Shown piece by piece: positions 62,824 to 64,000 of a stretch of 64,000 bases of DNA. Source of the stretch: Oasisia sp. SBJ-2009. Lineage: Eukaryota; Annelida; Polychaeta; Sabellida; Siboglinidae. A model generated the notes under the pieces. The model saw nothing but the letters and a program-made list of their open reading frames with translations. It had not been told where the DNA came from and made no database searches. Every line of letters begins with the position of its first letter. Position 1 is the first letter of the stretch. The position numbers were made by a program, and so were the translations under genes. The stretch lies in NCBI GenBank assembly GCA_964017155.1, contig OZ024867.1, forward strand, positions 27,080,609 through 27,144,608. The letters run 5' to 3'.

Positions 62824-62989
62824 CGTGGTCGGCCTCCGGTCATATTGTTTGTGCTAACAGACAGACCACATATTTTTGGATGGCAATCCGTATTTTTGAC
62901 CTAAAATTCTGAAAGAATCCGTATCAACCGTATCACTAATCAGATCTCTTCCAGTTAACTGGCCTACGTTATTAAGGCCTTTTCAAAAC
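62824..62989. other. Spacer, no gene seen
   Basis: No coding or RNA feature is recognised between the small ORF and the inverted-repeat element. Confidence 0.4.
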
Positions 62990-63350
62990 GTAGGGCCTAT
63001 GTGTATGTGTTAGGAATGTCATTCTGCACCACTCCCGCTAAAAATAAGTTAAATATAATTATATTTTTTAAAGTCGACATAAATAAGCCGATGTCAGAAG
63101 GCGCGAGCAGTTAGCGCAGCCCAGACACATCGGGGTCTCAAACCCCGGCTTTGTCAAAGGCGATGTCTAGCGTGTGCATTGCGAAGTCGAAAAAGAAATT
63201 AACCATATTTTATAAATGTATGCTTAAAACAAATATATCTGTATTATATAGAATACAAAGTTAATGATGTAGTCTTAGTTTTGAAAAACAATATCCGACT
63301 TTGTTTCAGCGGGTGTGATGCAGAATGACATTCCAAACACATAGGCCTAC
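62990..63350. mobile_element. Short inverted-repeat element (MITE-like) around a tRNA-like core
   Basis: The left arm at 62,990-63,039 contains GGCCTATGTGT, GGAATGTCATTCTGCA and CCCGCT. The reverse complement of the right arm at 63,308-63,350 contains AGGCCTATGTGT, GGAATGTCATTCTGCA and CCCGCT in the same order, with small differences. The arms face each other across ~270 bp that include a tRNA-like segment. This structure suggests a non-autonomous DNA transposon or foldback element. Target-site duplications could not be settled by eye. Two opposed insertions of one short repeat is the alternative. Confidence 0.6.
63101..63147 (+). repeat. tRNA-like module (D-arm plus T-arm, no anticodon arm)
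   Basis: CGGGG-TCTCAAA-CCCCG at 63,131-63,147 is a perfect 5-bp stem with a 7-nt loop, like a tRNA T-arm. GCGCGAGCAGTTAGCGC at 63,101-63,117 forms a 4-bp GCGC stem with an A-box-like TTAGCGCAGC. Only ~13 nt separate the arms, so the anticodon arm is missing. A tRNA-derived SINE head is likely, now inside the inverted-repeat element. Confidence 0.45.
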
Positions 63351-63404
63351 ACATAAAAAAAAACGTGGTAGAACCGATAAATACACGCAAGAACGCGCAC
63401 GCAA

Positions 63405-63427
63405 GCGCGTGCGCGCACGCGCACACG
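63405..63427. other. GC-rich alternating purine-pyrimidine tract
   Basis: GCGCGTGCGCGCACGCGCAC and three more bases alternate strictly. Such CG/CA-rich alternation has high Z-DNA potential. Confidence 0.7.
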
Positions 63428-64000
63428 AACCAGTCCGATAGGTGACCTATCGTGTCCTGCTGAAGTTACGCCTCAGTCCTCCCAATTTTAGGTATGTCCC
63501 CCTTCATAAGACTACGCAACTGTTTTTATGTAGCAAGCGGAGTAGCACAGTTGCCAAACCGTGACCGATGTCGGTGACTTTTGCTTGTATTGGTACAGGT
63601 ATCATTTATTTCGTGATGTCATCGCGATGGATTCTTATCTGGCTCTAGCAGAAATTATGGGATATCAGGATGGAAAAATGGTTTCTTGGGAAATGTGGTG
63701 TGGTAATTTAACAAATATTCCTGGGCACATTTGTCAGTCCATTATATAGATGCAGTGATACTTTTAGGAAATGTTCTGAACTTATTTTCTGGTTATGAAG
63801 GATAATTGATATACACGTATGTAGGGTGAGCGTGTGCAAACACGCGCACTCTTTTGTATACATGCATGTATAGGTAAAGGTAAGTTCTTATAAATTATAG
63901 CGCAGTATTCAGTTCTCTAGAATGCCAAAGCGCTCCACACTTTACTTCCTTGCAGACCTGTACAATCAAGCGCACCATCTCAACATGCCCAATAAAGCAT
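63428..64000. other. Right-edge interval
   Basis: A 62-codon open frame at 63,561-63,749 (containing MDSYLALAEIMGYQDG) has no recognised domain. From about 63,897, ATAGCGCAGTATTC followed by CCAAAGCGCTCCACACTTTA resembles the GCGC...CAAAGCGCT words common in dispersed repeats of marine animals. This is a resemblance only. The window ends inside this region. Confidence 0.3.

Overview
This window is metazoan-type eukaryotic nuclear DNA. There is no compact or operon-like gene order, most of it is tandem repeat, there are decayed non-LTR retrotransposon and PIF/Harbinger transposon pieces, and candidate exons are bounded by GT/AG splice signals. Frequent TAGGCCTA/TAGGCTAG-type words and the mix of element types suggest a marine invertebrate (echinoderm, hemichordate, cephalochordate or mollusc). 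That placement is inference; nothing here fixes the species.

Layout. (1) 1-13,305 is a G-rich, strand-asymmetric minisatellite with an 18-bp monomer and some 17-bp variants. It carries larger block duplications with offsets of 646, 881, 969, 1,849 and 2,263 bp, and it runs off the left edge. (2) 13,306-14,302 is ordinary AT-rich sequence with one short relic of a reverse-transcriptase domain. (3) 14,303-53,742 is a second, unrelated tandem array: 16 head-to-tail copies of a ~2.54-kb AT-rich macrosatellite unit. Fourteen copies are nearly full length, the first has a 453-bp internal deletion, and the last is cut off. Each unit junction region carries a 63-bp alternating purine-pyrimidine tract containing a perfect 22-bp palindrome. 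Copies fall into subfamilies, and some are mosaics. (4) 53,743-64,000 is low-copy sequence full of broken mobile elements: a split SAP-domain-like gene with a frameshift, an RTE-like retrotransposon 3' end with a (GCAGG)n tail inserted inside an antisense Rex1/L2-like reverse transcriptase, a possible Harbinger Myb-like exon followed by a frameshifted Harbinger transposase, two tRNA-like T-arms (SINE heads), a signal-peptide-like first exon, and a ~45-bp inverted-repeat pair flanking one of the tRNA-like modules.

No intact protein-coding gene can be supported. The many short open frames in the two arrays are by-products of repetition: in the minisatellite all frames stay open because the monomer has no stop and a length divisible by three, and in the macrosatellite the short frames are broken by small indels in some copies. 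The strongest candidates for something undescribed are the macrosatellite itself with its periodic Z-DNA/cruciform element, and its position about 1 kb from a 13-kb G-quadruplex-prone minisatellite.
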